From assembly GCF_002563635.1 (NCBI RefSeq), contig NZ_PDIZ01000001.1, forward strand, positions 806,001 through 870,000: a stretch of DNA of 64,000 bases. Reading direction: 5' to 3'. Positions 62,001 through 64,000 of this stretch are shown in pieces. The notes under the pieces were generated by a model. The model was not told the DNA's origin. It did no database searches and was given only the letters and a program-made list of their open reading frames with translations. The DNA is from Bacillus sp. es.036. Lineage in GTDB: Bacteria > Bacillota > Bacilli > Bacillales > Guptibacillaceae. How positions within the stretch are numbered: the first letter of the stretch is position 1; every line of letters starts with the position of its first letter. A program made the translations under genes and the position numbers.

Positions 62001-62833
62001 TGAAAATTCTTGTGCTCGGTGGAAAAGGAATGGCGGGGCACGTGATCGTTAAATACCTTAAAGATCAACGGAAATCAGATCAAATTCTCTATACTTCAAG
62101 GGATCCATTGGATATAGAAGGATTCTATCTTGATGTTTTAAGTCAAAGCGAGTTAGAGACGCTCATTGACAAAACGGAGCCGGATTTAGTGATTAATGCA
62201 ATTGGCGTACTAAATAACGATGCAGAAAAAAATGAGCAGAAGGCATTCAAAATAAATGCGCTACTGCCACACCAGCTTGTAAAACTAATGAATCGAAGAC
62301 GTGGTAAGGTGATTCATATTAGTACAGACTGCGTTTTTTCAGGAAAAAAAGGGAGTTATACCGAGTCAGATGCTCCCGATGGAGATAGCGTCTATGCACG
62401 TACAAAAGCAATAGGGGAGATTACTCAAGCACCACACCTAACGATACGAACCTCCATTATTGGACCAGAATTAAAAGCGGATGGCATTGGTTTATTTCTA
62501 TGGTTTATGAGTCAAAAAGGAGAAATACCAGGATATCAAAAGGTTTTTTGGAATGGGGTTACTACGTTAGAACTTGCCCGGGTAATCAACCAGTTAATTG
62601 ATGAACAGGTGGAAGGACTCATTCATCTCCATTCAAAAAACACGATTTCAAAATATGAGCTGTTAAAATTGATGAAGGAAATATTTGAGAAAAAAGATGT
62701 ATCGATTATTCCTTCAAATCCCTTCTTTTTAGATCGTACCATTCTAAATACACGCGAAGACTTTCGTTATACGGGTCCTTCGTACTGGGAAATGCTAATT
62801 GAACTTAAGAAATGGATGAACAACAGTGGGTAA
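62000..62833 (+). CDS. RmlD-like UDP-4-keto-sugar reductase
   Basis: A 277-aa SDR of the RmlD (dTDP-4-dehydrorhamnose reductase) superfamily: KILVLGGKGMAGHVI, LVINAIGVLNNDAEKNEQKA, HISTDCVFSGKKGSY and YARTKAIGE (Tyr-x3-Lys). It lacks the cupin domain of the CapF/WbjC type, and so resembles the single-domain reductases such as WbvR that lead to L-rhamnosamine/L-quinovosamine precursors. The start ATG overlaps the previous TAA by one base. The assignment of the exact sugar is inference from the trio. Confidence 0.84.
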   Translation: MKILVLGGKGMAGHVIVKYLKDQRKSDQILYTSRDPLDIEGFYLDVLSQSELETLIDKTEPDLVINAIGVLNNDAEKNEQKAFKINALLPHQLVKLMNRRRGKVIHISTDCVFSGKKGSYTESDAPDGDSVYARTKAIGEITQAPHLTIRTSIIGPELKADGIGLFLWFMSQKGEIPGYQKVFWNGVTTLELARVINQLIDEQVEGLIHLHSKNTISKYELLKLMKEIFEKKDVSIIPSNPFFLDRTILNTREDFRYTGPSYWEMLIELKKWMNNSG

Positions 62834-63722
62834 GCCAATTCTTCTGATTACAGGGGCTGATGGATATACAGGTAGACATGCTTTAAACTACTTCAAAGAT
62901 TATCATGTTATTGGAGTAACGAGAAAAAAGAATGAATCGAAAAACAAACACTTCGCTGATTTAACTAATGAAGAAAATGTTAATCGATTGATTGAGCTCA
63001 TAAAACCGGATATGGTCCTTCATTTAGCTGGTCAGAACCATGTAGGAAAGTCCTGGGAATCTCCCGTATCTACAATTCAAACCAACTTTATGTCTACGTT
63101 GTATTTACTATCTGCCGTGAAAAATTATGCTTCAAAAGCTAAGGTTTTAGTAGTCGGATCAGCTTTGCAAACAGAAAGCTCATACCCACACCCTTATAGT
63201 TACAGCAAGTCGCTGCAGGGAGAATTATTAAAGGTTTGGCAACAATTCTACGGAGGAAATGCAATCTTTGTCAAAACAACAAATTTAATTGGACCGGGAC
63301 CATCGACGGGCGTATGTGCAAATATTGCTAGGAGCATTGTCGATCTGGAAAATAAAAAAATAGATAACGAGGCAATCCTTTACCTTCAAAATAAACAAGT
63401 TATGAGAGATTATGTGGATGTCCGTGATGCCGTACGTGCCTATCATCTCATTTTAGAACAAGGTAAGCCTGGCCAAGAATTCGAGATTAATTCAGGAGAA
63501 GTACGTTCACTTGAAGAGATTTCACGTATTTTTCAGGAATTATCTAAGGTCCCATTTACAGTTCAATTTGCTGAAAATAAGCATGATCAACCCAAGTTAC
63601 TAACTAGTTTAGCTTTGAAGAGACTAGGATGGGAACGAGGATTCGATATTCGTACTTCTTTAGAAGATACGCTAAATTATTTTAGAAAGTTTTATAGAAA
63701 TGAAGGAGGAGATGGCATTTGA
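62826..63722 (+). CDS. NAD(P)-dependent sugar epimerase/dehydratase (SDR)
   Basis: A 298-aa extended SDR with GTG start, overlapping the previous gene by 8 bases. It contains [43 protein letters not shown] (Tyr-x3-Lys), [12 protein letters not shown] and [16 protein letters not shown], which most resemble GDP-4-keto-6-deoxy-mannose reductases and related NDP-sugar enzymes. It may make a second nucleotide sugar or modify the one made upstream. The substrate cannot be fixed from sequence. Confidence 0.83.
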   Translation: MGKPILLITGADGYTGRHALNYFKDYHVIGVTRKKNESKNKHFADLTNEENVNRLIELIKPDMVLHLAGQNHVGKSWESPVSTIQTNFMSTLYLLSAVKNYASKAKVLVVGSALQTESSYPHPYSYSKSLQGELLKVWQQFYGGNAIFVKTTNLIGPGPSTGVCANIARSIVDLENKKIDNEAILYLQNKQVMRDYVDVRDAVRAYHLILEQGKPGQEFEINSGEVRSLEEISRIFQELSKVPFTVQFAENKHDQPKLLTSLALKRLGWERGFDIRTSLEDTLNYFRKFYRNEGGDGI

Positions 63723-64000
63723 AGAAAGTCTCCATTATTATTCCTTTTTATAATTGTGAATACATCGATAAAGCAATAGACAGTGCATTAGGGCAAACGT
63801 ATAGCAATATTGAAGTCATTGTGGTTAACGATGGGTCAACGACTTTCGCTGAAAAAATTGTTCCCTATTACAATTCAATTCGTTATATTGAACAAAGTAA
63901 TAAAGGTACTGCAGGGGCTTTAAATACAGGAATTAAAGCAGCTACTGGTGATTACTTCACCTGGCTTAGTGCCGATGATCTCTACGCAAAAGATAAAGTT
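63719..64000 (+). CDS. Family 2 glycosyltransferase, N-terminal part
   Basis: The frame begins at TTG 63719 (GAAGGAGGAGATGGCA upstream, TTGA overlap with the preceding stop) and runs off the right edge after 94 codons. The GT2 start is unmistakable: [50 protein letters not shown], with the Asp pair for metal binding. It is likely the transferase for the sugar made by this operon. Confidence 0.9.
   Translation, partial: MKKVSIIIPFYNCEYIDKAIDSALGQTYSNIEVIVVNDGSTTFAEKIVPYYNSIRYIEQSNKGTAGALNTGIKAATGDYFTWLSADDLYAKDKV

Overview
The window is low-GC Gram-positive chromosome from an endospore-forming member of the Bacillaceae. The first 28 kb follows the Bacillus subtilis opp-yjb-fabI segment almost gene for gene: oppC-D-F, yjbC, spx, yjbE, mecA, coiA, pepF, yjbH (spxH), yjbI, yjbK, yjbL, yjbM, nadF, yjbO, prpE, yjbQ, fabI. 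Lineage-specific insertions are an RND efflux pump with its adaptor (between yjbC and spx), a rodA-type SEDS gene and mgtE. Several tiny membrane or basic proteins of 42-59 codons were found by hand. No rRNA, tRNA, CRISPR array or transposase was seen.

From about 28.05 to 47.27 kb lies a roughly 19-kb accessory block. It is bracketed by intact fabI on the left and a 361-bp copy of the 3' end of fabI on the right. It holds an unusual glycosyltransferase set: a 673-aa and a 242-aa GT-A-type protein, a GT4, and three tandem GT2-plus-TPR proteins. It also holds two unrecognised beta-rich proteins and a giant ~2,306-aa protein built from a ~78-residue, Thr/Gly/Ile/Val-rich repeat. The giant protein has a Cys-cluster N-terminus, no signal peptide and a C-terminal globular domain. 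The layout suggests a glycosylated, repeat-built fibre, probably on the spore surface, with dedicated glycosyltransferases; this is the best candidate for an undescribed system here.

From 47.8 to 58.5 kb is a spore coat region like the B. subtilis cotI-cotS-cotSA / ytcA-ytcB-ytcC locus. It contains two CotS/CotI-type kinase-fold proteins (one apparently a pseudokinase), two CotSA-type GT4 enzymes, UDP-glucose dehydrogenase, a UDP-sugar epimerase, two very acidic proteins, two small coat-like proteins and a CgeB-like glycosyltransferase. Sigma-K-like promoters (AC-N16-CATAnnnTA) precede at least two of these genes, which points to late mother-cell expression.

From 59.9 kb to the right edge a tightly overlapping plus-strand operon encodes a UDP-GlcNAc 2-epimerase, a CapE-like dehydratase, an RmlD-like reductase, another SDR and a GT2 cut by the window end. 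This looks like synthesis and transfer of an N-acetylated 6-deoxy-hexose. Together the right half reads as a spore-surface glycan factory: nucleotide sugars, transferases and repeat-protein acceptors.
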